NCBI GenBank assembly: GCA_013373175.1
Contig: JABXII010000020.1
Coordinates: 1-64,000 of the forward strand
DNA length: 64,000 nt
From: Campylobacteraceae bacterium
GTDB taxonomy: Bacteria; Campylobacterota; Campylobacteria; Campylobacterales; Arcobacteraceae
Direction: 5' to 3'
The position numbers were made by a program, and so were the translations under genes. Every line of letters begins with the position of its first letter. The first letter of the stretch is position 1. The notes below the pieces were generated by a model. That model was given only the letters and a program-made list of their open reading frames with translations. It was not told the origin of the DNA and did not search any database. Below are positions 36,391 through 45,677 of this stretch, in pieces.

Positions 36391-38094
36391 ATGTTTAAAA
36401 AAAAATATATACAAATTAAAAATATTTTAGATAAAAATCATTTAAATAAATTAAAATGGCTATTAATATTATCTATTTTTGTATCAATTTTAGAGATTAT
36501 TGGTATATCTTCTATTATGCCTTTTTTAGCAGTAGTTAATGATTCTCAAATAATTCAATCTAATCAATATTTAAATTTTATTTATAAAACATTTAACTTT
36601 AAAAGTGAAGATTCTTTTATTATTTTTTTTGGATTGTCTGTTATCTTTTTTTATATATTTAGAGCAATGATTAATATTTTTTTTAATCAAAAAGTTTTTA
36701 AGATTACATTTATGATTAATTATTTAATTGCTTCAAAGCTTTTTACTAAATATATGAATATGTATTATATAGATTTTATAAGAAAAAATAGTTCTTATTT
36801 AAATAAAACAATAATTACAGAAGCAGCTTATACTTCTCAATTAATACAGTCTGGAGTAATATTAATAAGTGAACTAATTATAGTTATGTTGATATTAGTT
36901 CTTTTTGTGTATATAAATTATTTAGTTGCACTATTTATTATAGCTTTTTTTGCTCTGTCAGGAGTTTTAGTTTTAAGGATGATCTCAAAAATTATAAAGA
37001 CAAAAGGTGTAGAGAGGGAAATTATTCAGAAAAATTATTATGAAATAATAAATCGAAGTTTTCACAATTTTAAATTTATTAAACTTTTGGCAAATGCAAA
37101 AGATATTGAAAATGATTTCAATAAAATAAATCATTCTTATAGTCAAATAAATATTATAACTAATACGTTAAAAGTTGTTCCTAAATATTTAATCGAATTT
37201 ATGGGGTTTGCTCTTGTAATTTCGATAATATTATTTGTTTTAGTATATGATAAAGATAACTTTAAAAATGTCCTACCTTTATTGACTATTTTTGTAGTTG
37301 GTTTATATAGACTTTTACCTTCAATAAATAAAATTGTATCAAGTTATAATTCAATTATATTCTTTATAAAATCTTTAGATTTAGTTGATATTGATTTAAA
37401 AATTGACTCTGAAAGATTATCAAATGGAAATATATTTTTAGAAAATAAAATTGAATTAAAAAAAATATATTTTAAGTTTAATAGCAAAGTAAATGTACTA
37501 GAAAATATTAATTTACAAATTTTAAAAGGTTCTAAAATAGCATTTATAGGAGAAAGTGGTAGTGGTAAATCAACGTTAGTAGATTTAATTATGGGGGTTC
37601 ATCTTTCAACGCAAGGTAAAATACTTATTGATGGTAATGAATTATCTGAAAATAATATAATTTCTTGGCGATCTCAAATAGGATATATACCACAACATGT
37701 ATATCTATTTGATGGAACTGTTGCTGATAATATTACTTTTGGAAGAAAATATGATAAAGAGAAAATTATTAAAGTTTTAAAACAATCAAATATACATAGT
37801 TTTCTGTCATTAAAAGAAGGAATTGATACATATGTAGGTGAAGGAGGTGTAATGTTATCTGGTGGACAAAAACAAAGAATAGCTATAGCAAGAGCATTAT
37901 ATGGAGACCCTGATTTACTTATACTTGATGAAGCAACTTCAGCATTAGATAATGAAACAGAGAAACAAATTATGGATGAAATATACGAAATTAGTAAAAA
38001 TAAAACTTTAATAGTAATTGCACATAGACTTAGTACAATTGAGAAATGTGACAAAGTTTATAAAATAAAAAATGGAAATATAATTGATGAATAA
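36391..38094 (+). CDS. ABC transporter, PglK/MsbA-type flippase
   Basis: A 567-residue half-transporter with an N-terminal membrane domain of about six helices (20-310) and a C-terminal ATPase: Walker A GESGSGKST from residue 387, signature LSGGQKQR from 489, Walker B LLILDEATSALD, and the H-loop in IAHRLST. The first helix, with LEIIGISSIMPFLAV, is characteristic of the PglK/WlaB flippases that move undecaprenyl-linked oligosaccharides across the inner membrane. It could flip O-chain units in place of a Wzx, which I did not find in this window. It overlaps legB by 8 nt. Confidence 0.88.
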   Translation: MFKKKYIQIKNILDKNHLNKLKWLLILSIFVSILEIIGISSIMPFLAVVNDSQIIQSNQYLNFIYKTFNFKSEDSFIIFFGLSVIFFYIFRAMINIFFNQKVFKITFMINYLIASKLFTKYMNMYYIDFIRKNSSYLNKTIITEAAYTSQLIQSGVILISELIIVMLILVLFVYINYLVALFIIAFFALSGVLVLRMISKIIKTKGVEREIIQKNYYEIINRSFHNFKFIKLLANAKDIENDFNKINHSYSQINIITNTLKVVPKYLIEFMGFALVISIILFVLVYDKDNFKNVLPLLTIFVVGLYRLLPSINKIVSSYNSIIFFIKSLDLVDIDLKIDSERLSNGNIFLENKIELKKIYFKFNSKVNVLENINLQILKGSKIAFIGESGSGKSTLVDLIMGVHLSTQGKILIDGNELSENNIISWRSQIGYIPQHVYLFDGTVADNITFGRKYDKEKIIKVLKQSNIHSFLSLKEGIDTYVGEGGVMLSGGQKQRIAIARALYGDPDLLILDEATSALDNETEKQIMDEIYEISKNKTLIVIAHRLSTIEKCDKVYKIKNGNIIDE

Positions 38095-39277
38095 TACTTT
38101 AAATCTAATAGGGCGAACAAAAGAATTATTTGCTGATGATATAACAAATAATGAAAATAAATTAAAAGAAATAGTTTCACAGTCTTCATTTCTTGTTATT
38201 GGTGGAGCAGGAAGTATTGGGCAAGCTGTAACAAAAGAAATTTTTAAGAGAAATCCTAAAAAACTTCATGTTGTTGATATTTCAGAAAACAATATGGTTG
38301 AATTAGTAAGGGATATAAGAAGTTCATTTGGATATATCGATGGAGAGTTTGGAACTTTTGCTCTTGATATTGGCTCTTGGGAATATGATGCTTTTATAAA
38401 TAATGGTGGTAAATATGATTATGTATTGAACCTATCAGCATTAAAACATGTACGAAGTGAAAAAGATCCTTATACTTTAATGAGAATGTGTGAGACAAAC
38501 ATTTTTAATACTGATAAAACACTTCAACAAGCAATAGAAAAAGGTACTAAAAAATATTTTTGTGTAAGTACTGATAAGGCTGCAAATCCAGTAAATATGA
38601 TGGGTGCAAGTAAAAGAATAATGGAAATGTTTGTAATGAGAAAATCAAAACAAATTGACGTTTCTATGGCAAGATTTGCAAATGTAGCTTTTAGTGATGG
38701 TAGTTTACTTCATGGTTTTAATCAAAGAATACAAAAAAATCAACCAATAGTAGCTCCAAATGATATAAAAAGATACTTTGTAACTCCTCAAGAAAGTGGT
38801 GAACTTTGTCTTATGTCATGTGTTTTTGGTGAAAATAGAGATATATTTTTCCCAAAATTAAGTGAAAACTTACACCTTATAACTTTTTCTGAAATTGCAA
38901 TTAAATATTTAAAAAATATTGGATATGAACCATATTTATGTGAAGATGAAGAAGAAGCTAGAAAATTGGCTAAAACTTTACCAACTGAAGGTAAATGGCC
39001 TTGTTTATTTACTCCAAGTGATACAACAGGAGAAAAAGATTTCGAAGAATTTTTTACAGATAAAGAGATTTTAGATATGAATAGATTTGAGAATCTTGGT
39101 ATTATTAAAAATGAAGCTATTTATAATGAAGAGAAGTTAAATAGTTTTGAGGAAAAAATAAATAGTTTAAAATCAAATTTGTCATGGACTAAAGAAGATA
39201 TTGTAAAAGAATTTTTCAAACTTATTCCAGATTTTGGGCATAAAGAAACTGGTAAATATTTAGATTCAAAGATGTAA
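38087..39277 (+). CDS. legB: LegB-type NDP-N-acetylglucosamine 4,6-dehydratase
   Basis: The 396-residue SDR (polysaccharide biosynthesis CapD-like group) opens the legionaminic-acid pathway by forming the 4-keto-6-deoxy sugar from an NDP-GlcNAc. Visible: VIGGAGSIGQAVTKEI near 37-52, DISENNM, LSALKHVRSEKDPYTLMRM, STDKAANPVNMMGASKRIMEM (catalytic residues shifted as in this group). The length and the C-terminal extension are those of LegB rather than PseB. I chose ATG 38087; a TTG one codon earlier exists. Next gene follows after 1 nt. In C. jejuni the substrate is GDP-GlcNAc made through PtmE, and a PtmE-like gene occurs here at 48358. Confidence 0.9.
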   Translation: MNNTLNLIGRTKELFADDITNNENKLKEIVSQSSFLVIGGAGSIGQAVTKEIFKRNPKKLHVVDISENNMVELVRDIRSSFGYIDGEFGTFALDIGSWEYDAFINNGGKYDYVLNLSALKHVRSEKDPYTLMRMCETNIFNTDKTLQQAIEKGTKKYFCVSTDKAANPVNMMGASKRIMEMFVMRKSKQIDVSMARFANVAFSDGSLLHGFNQRIQKNQPIVAPNDIKRYFVTPQESGELCLMSCVFGENRDIFFPKLSENLHLITFSEIAIKYLKNIGYEPYLCEDEEEARKLAKTLPTEGKWPCLFTPSDTTGEKDFEEFFTDKEILDMNRFENLGIIKNEAIYNEEKLNSFEEKINSLKSNLSWTKEDIVKEFFKLIPDFGHKETGKYLDSKM

Positions 39278-39278
39278 T

Positions 39279-40412
39279 ATGAAAGAAATAGTAAACTTTA
39301 TAAAACAAACTTTTAATACTAATGAATTTATTCCATTACACGAACCAAGATTTAGAGGTAATGAAAAAAAATATCTTAATGATTGTATAGATTCAACTTT
39401 TGTATCAAGTGTCGGTAAATATGTTGATATGTTTGAAAAAGAGTTTGCATCTTATGTTGGAAGCAAATATGCTATTGCAACAGTAAATGGCACAGCAGCC
39501 TTACATATTTCTCTTATACTAGCAGATGTTAAAAGGGATGATGAAGTAATAACTCAGCCTTTAACTTTTATAGCTACTTGTAATGCAATTAGTTATTGTG
39601 GTGCAAAACCTATATTTGTTGATGTTGATTTAGATACTCTTGGATTAAGTCCAGAATCTTTAAAGAACTTTTTAGAAAAAAACTGTGAGATAGTAGATAA
39701 TAGATGTATTAATAAAACAACTGGAAAAATAATAAAAGCTTGTGTTCCTATGCATACATTTGGGCATTCTTGTAGAATTGATGAGATAAAAGAGATATGT
39801 GATATTTGGAATATTATGTTAGTTGAAGATAGTGCTGAGTCATTAGGAAGTACTTATAAAAATAAACATACAGGTACATTTGGACAAATTGGCGCTTTTT
39901 CCTTTAATGGTAATAAAATTATAACTTCAGGTGGTGGTGGAGTTATTGTAACTAATGATGAATATTTAGCTAAAAGAGCAAAACATATTACTACTACTGC
40001 AAAAGTTCCCCATGCTTTTGAATATGTACATGATGAAATAGCATATAACTATAGATTACCAAATATAAATGCAGCATTACTTGTAGCTCAAATGGAAAAT
40101 CTTGATAAGTTTTTAAAATCAAAAAGAGAGTTAACTGAAAATTATAAAGATTTTTTCTCTAAATCAGAAGTGAAATTGGTTTTAGAACCTAAAAACTCAA
40201 AATCTAATTATTGGCTACAAGCTGTGTTGTTAGAGAATAAAAAACAAAGAGATGAGTTTTTAGAAACAACTAATAGAAATGGTGTTATGACAAGGCCAAT
40301 TTGGAAATTAATGAATGAACTTGAGATGTTCAAAGATTGCCAAAAAACAGATTTAAAAAATGCCAAATATCTTGAAGAAAGAATTGTAAATATTCCAAGT
40401 TCGGTGAGATAA
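39279..40412 (+). CDS. legC: LegC-type PLP-dependent aminotransferase
   Basis: A 377-residue DegT/DnrJ/EryC1 aminotransferase that puts the amino group on C4 of the keto sugar made by LegB, using glutamate. Motifs: FVSSVGKYVDMFE at the start, ATVNGTAALHISL near 68, VEDSAESLGSTY with the PLP-facing Asp near 185, and FSFNGNKIITSGGGG with the Schiff-base Lys213. Order legB-legC with minimal spacing is the standard arrangement for legionaminic-acid loci. It overlaps the acyltransferase gene by 1 nt. Confidence 0.92.
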   Translation: MKEIVNFIKQTFNTNEFIPLHEPRFRGNEKKYLNDCIDSTFVSSVGKYVDMFEKEFASYVGSKYAIATVNGTAALHISLILADVKRDDEVITQPLTFIATCNAISYCGAKPIFVDVDLDTLGLSPESLKNFLEKNCEIVDNRCINKTTGKIIKACVPMHTFGHSCRIDEIKEICDIWNIMLVEDSAESLGSTYKNKHTGTFGQIGAFSFNGNKIITSGGGGVIVTNDEYLAKRAKHITTTAKVPHAFEYVHDEIAYNYRLPNINAALLVAQMENLDKFLKSKRELTENYKDFFSKSEVKLVLEPKNSKSNYWLQAVLLENKKQRDEFLETTNRNGVMTRPIWKLMNELEMFKDCQKTDLKNAKYLEERIVNIPSSVR

Positions 40413-40990
40413 TGACAAAAGAAAAAATAATATTAGTAGGTGGTGGTGGACATTGCCATAGTGTAATTGATGTTATTGAACAAGAGAATAAATATGATAT
40501 ATATGGAATTATTGATTTAAAAGATAATATAGGGGGAAAAGTTTTAGGATATAAAATTATTGGTTGTGATGAAGATTTAGAAAATCTTTTTAAAACTTGT
40601 AAAAATGCATGTATAACAGTGGGACATATAAAATCAAACGATTTAAGAATTAAATTATTTAATAAAATTAAAGAGATAGGTTTTAATTTACCAACTATTA
40701 TTTCACCTTTAGCCTATGTCTCGAAATATACAAAAATAGATGAAGGAACTATTGTAATGCATCATGCATTAATAAATGCAAATACAAAAATAGGTAAAAA
40801 TTGTATCATAAATACTAAAGCACTTATTGAACATGATTGTATAGTTGAGGACAATTGCCATATTTCAACCGCAAGTATCTTAAATGGAGCAGTTTTTGTT
40901 AAAGAAAATACATTTTATGGAAGTAATAATGTATGTAAACAAGGTATTGAAATAAGTGGCTTTAATAAAGCAGGTAGTATAATAAAATGA
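40412..40990 (+). CDS. NeuD/PglD-type sugar acyltransferase (LegH candidate)
   Basis: The 192-residue protein has an N-terminal Rossmann-like half (ILVGGGGHCHSVIDVIEQE) that binds the nucleotide-sugar, and a left-handed beta-helix with hexapeptide repeats from about residue 95 (ISPLAYVSKYTKIDEGTIV, NTKALIEHDCIVEDNCHIS). This is the NeuD/PglD/VioB family that N-acetylates 4-amino sugars from acetyl-CoA. In the sequence legB-legC it is the natural LegH, acetylating the amino group added by LegC. The active-site His is likely in IEHDC. It overlaps both neighbours by 1-4 nt. Confidence 0.87.
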   Translation: MTKEKIILVGGGGHCHSVIDVIEQENKYDIYGIIDLKDNIGGKVLGYKIIGCDEDLENLFKTCKNACITVGHIKSNDLRIKLFNKIKEIGFNLPTIISPLAYVSKYTKIDEGTIVMHHALINANTKIGKNCIINTKALIEHDCIVEDNCHISTASILNGAVFVKENTFYGSNNVCKQGIEISGFNKAGSIIK

Positions 40991-41790
40991 ATAAAATTGT
41001 ATTCTTAACAACAATATTTCCGATGAATAAAAAATACTTATATGATTTTTTTGATTCATTAAAAAATCAAATATATAAAAAATTTGATATTGTAGTAGTA
41101 AATGATGGATTTGAAAATTTTGAAAAAATAAAGTTAAAATATAATCAAGTTTTAACTATAATTGAGCTTAATTATTCTAATACACCAGCTAAAAATAGAG
41201 AATTCGGAATAAATTATTGTATTGAAAATAATTATAATATACTAATATTTGGAGATAGTGATGACTATTTTGAAAAAAATCGTATAAATAAATCAATTGA
41301 ACTTTTAAAGAATAATGATATTGTAGTTAATGATTTAAGCCTTTTTGATGATAGTGGTGTTTATGAAGAAAAATATTTATCTAATAGACTTAAGAACTTA
41401 CAATTAGTTGATTTTAAATTTATAAGGGATAAAAATATTTTTGGACTTTCTAATACAGCAATAAAACTTAATAATTTAGAAAAAGTTATTATTCCTGAAG
41501 ATTTAATTGCAGTAGACTGGTACTTTTTTACATTACTATTAGATGCATTAAAAAAAGCAATTTTTACAAATGAAACAGTGAGTTATTATAGACAATATCA
41601 AGAAAATACAGTTGGAATTACTGAACTTAATATAGACTCTTTTCAAAAAATTGTAAAAGTAAAAAAACTACATTATGAAGCTTTAAAAGACAAGATTAAT
41701 GGATTTGATATAAAATTAAAAGGATTATTAGATATTAAATTTAATAATCAAAAAAAAATAAATAATCCACTTTGGTGGGAACTAACTTAG
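40987..41790 (+). CDS. Glycosyltransferase family 2-like protein
   Basis: A 267-residue GT-A protein. Motifs are VFLTTIFPMNKKYLYDFFDSL at the start, the VVVNDGFENFEKI loop, an acceptable NTPAKNREFGI segment and a metal-binding IFGDSDDYFEKN motif near 90-100. It is more divergent than the other GT2 genes of the window. Interposed between the acyltransferase and legI, it may transfer a sugar next to the legionaminic unit. Donor and acceptor unknown; overlaps the previous gene by 4 nt. Confidence 0.75.
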   Translation: MNKIVFLTTIFPMNKKYLYDFFDSLKNQIYKKFDIVVVNDGFENFEKIKLKYNQVLTIIELNYSNTPAKNREFGINYCIENNYNILIFGDSDDYFEKNRINKSIELLKNNDIVVNDLSLFDDSGVYEEKYLSNRLKNLQLVDFKFIRDKNIFGLSNTAIKLNNLEKVIIPEDLIAVDWYFFTLLLDALKKAIFTNETVSYYRQYQENTVGITELNIDSFQKIVKVKKLHYEALKDKINGFDIKLKGLLDIKFNNQKKINNPLWWELT

Positions 41791-41800
41791 AGGAATAAAT

Positions 41801-42862
41801 ATGAAAGTACAGTTAACAAAAAATAAAGAACTATTTAATTACTGTAAACCATACGTAATTGCAGAATTAGGATCAAATCATAATGGTAATATGGATTTAG
41901 CTAAAAAACTTATAATACAAGCTAAAGAAGCTGGAGCAGATTGTGTTAAGTTCCAAAGTTGGTCAAAAGATACTATTTTTGCAAAAAAGAAATATGATGA
42001 TAATTATTTTATTGCAGATGACTATAGAGATAGAAATGACTATACTCTTGAAGAAATAGTTGATGAATATTCTATTTCAGAAGAAGAATTATTAGATATG
42101 AAAAAGTTTGCTGATGAAGTTGGAATTGATTGCACTTCAACACCTTTTAGTAAGAAAGAAACAGATTTTTTAGTAGATAAATTAGAGAGCCCTTTTATAA
42201 AAGTAGCTTCTATGGATTTAAATAACTATCCTTTTTTAGAATATTTAGCAAAAAAGGGAAAGCCTATTGTTATTTCAACAGGACTTAGTGAATTATATGA
42301 AATAGATAGAGCTGTTAAGACAATAGAAAATACTGGGAATAACCAAATAGTTATTTTACATTGTGTATCAACTTATCCCCCAGTTGATAGTGATGTTCAT
42401 TTAAATAATATTAAAACTTTGATGGCAACTTATCCTGAATATCCTATCGGTTTTTCTGATCACACTTTAGGTACAGCTATTCCTATTGCATCAGTTGCAC
42501 TAGGTACTTGCCTGATTGAAAAACATTTTACTCTTGATAAAAATATGGAAGGTTGGGATCATAAGGTTTCAGCTACAAAAGATGAAATGAAAGAGATAGT
42601 AGAAAATTCGCAAAGAATTAGTGATGCGATGGGCTCTTTTAGAATAGCTGCAACTGAAAGTGATGAAAAGAAAAGAGAATTTAGAAGAAGTATAGTTTTA
42701 ACTAGAGAAATAAAAAAAGGTGAAATTATAGCTTATCAAGATATAGATTATAAAAGACCTGGTGGTGCATTTGATCCAGAAATGACAGAATTTATAGTAG
42801 GAAGAACTGTAAATAAAGATTTAAAATATGATCATATTTTGACAATAAAAGATATAGTATAA
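41801..42862 (+). CDS. legI: Legionaminic/N-acetylneuraminic acid synthase
   Basis: A 353-residue NeuB-family enzyme that condenses phosphoenolpyruvate with a 2,4-diacetamido-hexose to form a nonulosonic acid. The TIM barrel starts YVIAELGSNHNGNMDLAKKLI, includes AGADCVKFQSW, TPFSKKE, KVASMDLNNYPFL, STGLS, ILHCVSTYP and SDHT motifs. The C-terminal SAF/antifreeze-like domain begins at EFRRSIVLTREIKKGEII near residue 288. In context with legB/legC it is assigned as LegI rather than sialic acid synthase. Preceded by a GAGGA ribosome site. Confidence 0.92.
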   Translation: MKVQLTKNKELFNYCKPYVIAELGSNHNGNMDLAKKLIIQAKEAGADCVKFQSWSKDTIFAKKKYDDNYFIADDYRDRNDYTLEEIVDEYSISEEELLDMKKFADEVGIDCTSTPFSKKETDFLVDKLESPFIKVASMDLNNYPFLEYLAKKGKPIVISTGLSELYEIDRAVKTIENTGNNQIVILHCVSTYPPVDSDVHLNNIKTLMATYPEYPIGFSDHTLGTAIPIASVALGTCLIEKHFTLDKNMEGWDHKVSATKDEMKEIVENSQRISDAMGSFRIAATESDEKKREFRRSIVLTREIKKGEIIAYQDIDYKRPGGAFDPEMTEFIVGRTVNKDLKYDHILTIKDIV

Positions 42863-42871
42863 GGTGAAGTT

Positions 42872-43864
42872 GTGAATATAAAAGAAGAAGAAATTAGACC
42901 AGTAGTAATCTCTAACTACAATAGAGAAGTTTTATTTTACGAAGATATAGAACTTTTTCATAAAAAATTTAAGAATGATTTAATTAAAGTAGAAAAATGT
43001 ATAGCTTGTGATTGTAGGAATATTTACTTTATATTCAATAAAGATGGATTTGAATTTAGTAAATGTAATAGTTGTAAGACAGTCTTTGTTTCATCAAGAC
43101 CTAATGATTTTCAGTTAAAGTGGTGGTATACACATTCAAAATCACAACTTCATTCAGTTAAAATCCTTGAATCTACACAAGATGCTAGAAAAGCTCTATA
43201 TGAAAGAAGAGTTGACTTGTTTTTAGATAGAATTGACAAAGAAGTTAAAACATTCTTAGAAATTGGACCTGGTAATGGTCAGTTGTTAGAAATTATAAAA
43301 AATAAGATTAATGGTTCATATGTAAAAGGGATTGATTTAAATCCAAATGCAGTTGATGCATGTAATAAAAAAGGGATTGATTGTGATGTTGTTGACATAA
43401 ATGATATGGCAGGTAAAATAAATGAAAAATATGATGCTATCATGGCTTTTGAAGTATTAGAACATTTACCAAATGTTAAAAAATCTATTAAAAATGTTTC
43501 TGAAACATTAAATGAAGGTGGTATATTTTATGGAACTTTGCCTAATTACCAAGGGTATGATTTTCTTGAAATTGGTCAAGTTTATAGAAACTTATTCGCA
43601 CCGACACACCTAAACTATTTTAATCCTAAATCATTAGAGATTTTATTGAAAAAAAATGGTTTTAAAGAAGTTGAAATTATAACTGATGGGGTTCTTGATG
43701 TGAGTTTGGTAGAAAGTTATAACAAAGTAAAAAAAATTAAGCTGTCTGATTTTTGGTCAATGATATATGAGAATGATGAATACAAAGATTTTTTAAGTGA
43801 ATTTCAAAATTTATTATCTAAGTATAAGTTATCAGGCAATATGACCTTTATTGCGAGAAAATAA
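42872..43864 (+). CDS. Zinc-ribbon plus SAM-dependent methyltransferase
   Basis: This 330-residue protein has an N-terminal zinc-ribbon-like pair, CIACDC near 46-51 and CNSC near 67-70. These precede a class I methyltransferase core (FLEIGPGNGQLLEII for SAM binding, GIDLNPNAVDACNKKGI, AFEVLEHLPN). This layout is known from sugar C- or N-methyltransferases in nucleotide-sugar or glycan pathways, though fold similarity does not give the target. Being directly between legI and legF it may methylate the nonulosonic acid or its N-acyl group. GTG start with an AAGGTGAAG site. No membrane region. Confidence 0.78.
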   Translation: MNIKEEEIRPVVISNYNREVLFYEDIELFHKKFKNDLIKVEKCIACDCRNIYFIFNKDGFEFSKCNSCKTVFVSSRPNDFQLKWWYTHSKSQLHSVKILESTQDARKALYERRVDLFLDRIDKEVKTFLEIGPGNGQLLEIIKNKINGSYVKGIDLNPNAVDACNKKGIDCDVVDINDMAGKINEKYDAIMAFEVLEHLPNVKKSIKNVSETLNEGGIFYGTLPNYQGYDFLEIGQVYRNLFAPTHLNYFNPKSLEILLKKNGFKEVEIITDGVLDVSLVESYNKVKKIKLSDFWSMIYENDEYKDFLSEFQNLLSKYKLSGNMTFIARK

Positions 43865-43867
43865 TTT

Positions 43868-44560
43868 ATGATAGCTATTATACCAGCAAGATGCGGTTCT
43901 AAAGGATTGCCAGGTAAAAATATTAAAAACTTACTTGGTAAACCAATGATGGCTTATACAATAGAAGAAGCTTTAAAATCTAAATATATAAGTGAAGTAA
44001 TAATATCTACTGATTGTAAAGAGATAGAAGATGTAGCTTTAAAATATGGAGCAAAAAGTCCATTTTTACGACCTGAATATTTATCAAGCGATAGTGCCAA
44101 AGCAATTGATAACTATATCTATACTATTGATAAACTAAATAGTAAATTTGATTATGATATAAATAAGTTTATAGTATTGCAGCCAACTTCACCTCTAAGA
44201 ACTGTAGAAGATATAGATGGGGCAATTGAGCTTTTTAAAGAAAAAAAAGCTGATAGTGTAGTTAGTTATACAGAAGAACATCATCCAATAGAGTGGCATA
44301 AATACATCACTGAAGATGGTAAGTTTGAAAATATATTTGAAGAAAAACTTTTAAATCGTCAAGAAATAAAAAGAAGTTACTATCCAAATGGTGCAGTGTT
44401 TGTTTTTGATTATGAACTAATAAAACAAAATAAATATTATAGTAATAACTCTTATGCTTATATAATGCCAAGATTTCGATCTATCGATATAGATACTATT
44501 GAAGACTTTAAATATGTAGAGTTTTTATTAGAGTATAAGAGAAGGAATAATAATGATTAA
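43868..44560 (+). CDS. legF: CMP-legionaminate/CMP-sialate synthetase
   Basis: A 230-residue NeuA-family cytidylyltransferase that activates a nonulosonic acid with CTP. The nucleotide loop IPARCGSKGLPGKNI opens the protein, ISTDCKEI and LRPEYLSSDSAKAIDNY follow, and VLQPTSPLRTVEDI near 98-111 is the second family motif. RSIDIDTIEDF near the C-terminus is the metal/sugar-binding Asp region. Its placement behind legI makes CMP-legionaminic acid the expected product. It differs from the KdsB-like domain at 21.3-22.0 kb, so the window encodes two unrelated CMP-ulosonate synthetases. Confidence 0.92.
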   Translation: MIAIIPARCGSKGLPGKNIKNLLGKPMMAYTIEEALKSKYISEVIISTDCKEIEDVALKYGAKSPFLRPEYLSSDSAKAIDNYIYTIDKLNSKFDYDINKFIVLQPTSPLRTVEDIDGAIELFKEKKADSVVSYTEEHHPIEWHKYITEDGKFENIFEEKLLNRQEIKRSYYPNGAVFVFDYELIKQNKYYSNNSYAYIMPRFRSIDIDTIEDFKYVEFLLEYKRRNNND

Positions 44561-45677
44561 ATATTGTAAAAGATGTATTACCCCAACTACAAGGCCAGGA
44601 TTAATACTTGATAATGATGGTATATGTCAAGGCTGTCGATATTTTGAAACTTTAAAAGAAATTGACTGGGATAAAAGAAAAGCTGAATTGAATAATATAT
44701 TAAAGTGGGCAAGAGATAAAAAAAGTCCTCAAGGATATGATGCTATTGTATCAGTTAGTGGGGGGAAGGATAGTCTTAGACAGGCATTATATGCAAGAGA
44801 TAGTTTAGGTTTAAACGTTCTTTTAGTTTCTACTCGTTACCCTCCTGAAAAGGTAACAGAAGTAGGAGTTAGAAATTTTGATAATTTAGTTAGTTTAGGC
44901 TTTGATACAATATCAATTACTCCAAATCCAGAAATTTATAAAAAATTAATGAAAAAATGTTTTTATGAATATGGTAATATATATAAAGCAAGTGAAAGCA
45001 TAGTGTATGCCAGTGCTCATAAAATAGCAATAATGTATGATATTCCTTTAATTTTACTTGGAGAAAATGGTTCATTAGTATATGGAGATAAAGCCTCTAA
45101 TAAAGATGGAGGTATAGCTAAAAATATTCGTAACAATAATACAATAGGTGGAGGTGATTTATCTATATATATTGATGAAGAACTAGATATTAAAGAAGAG
45201 GATTTAAATGCTTTTGAAATACCATATTATAATGATGAAGATTTGAAAGTTATTTACCTAGGTTATTATATGAAAGATTTTTCACAAATAACAAATGCAG
45301 TATATGCCATGACATATGGACTTGATTATATTCATGAGCCATTAAATAAACTTGGGACAATTTACAATTTTGGACAAACTGATACAGATTTTATGCCTAT
45401 GAATCAATTAATAAAATTTTATAAGTTTGGTTTTGGTAAAGCATCAGAAGATTTATCAGAGTTAATAAAATTGGGTATTATGTCTAGAGAGACTGCAATA
45501 GAGTTAGCTAAAACTTTAGATGGGAAATGTGATAGAAAATATATTTTAATGTTTTGTGATTATATAGGTATAAGTGAAAAAGAATTTTGGGAAGTTGCCG
45601 AAAAATATAGAAATCAAGATATTTGGAAAAAAAATAAGTATGGGAAATGGGAGCTTGATAGTGAATTTTATAAATAA
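44553..45677 (+). CDS. N-acetyl sugar amidotransferase (WbpG/PseA family), copy 1
   Basis: The 374-residue protein carries Cys5, Cys8, Cys25 and Cys28, which look like a zinc site, and a PP-loop SGGKDS at 69-74 for ATP. This is the WbpG/PseA family that converts an N-acetyl group to acetamidino using ATP and ammonia. Ammonia normally comes from a HisH-type glutaminase and passes through a HisF-type channel, both encoded downstream. In legionaminic/pseudaminic pathways PseA makes the Am derivative. The stop lies 17 nt inside the hisH frame. A second copy sits at 47119. Confidence 0.88.
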   Translation: MIKYCKRCITPTTRPGLILDNDGICQGCRYFETLKEIDWDKRKAELNNILKWARDKKSPQGYDAIVSVSGGKDSLRQALYARDSLGLNVLLVSTRYPPEKVTEVGVRNFDNLVSLGFDTISITPNPEIYKKLMKKCFYEYGNIYKASESIVYASAHKIAIMYDIPLILLGENGSLVYGDKASNKDGGIAKNIRNNNTIGGGDLSIYIDEELDIKEEDLNAFEIPYYNDEDLKVIYLGYYMKDFSQITNAVYAMTYGLDYIHEPLNKLGTIYNFGQTDTDFMPMNQLIKFYKFGFGKASEDLSELIKLGIMSRETAIELAKTLDGKCDRKYILMFCDYIGISEKEFWEVAEKYRNQDIWKKNKYGKWELDSEFYK

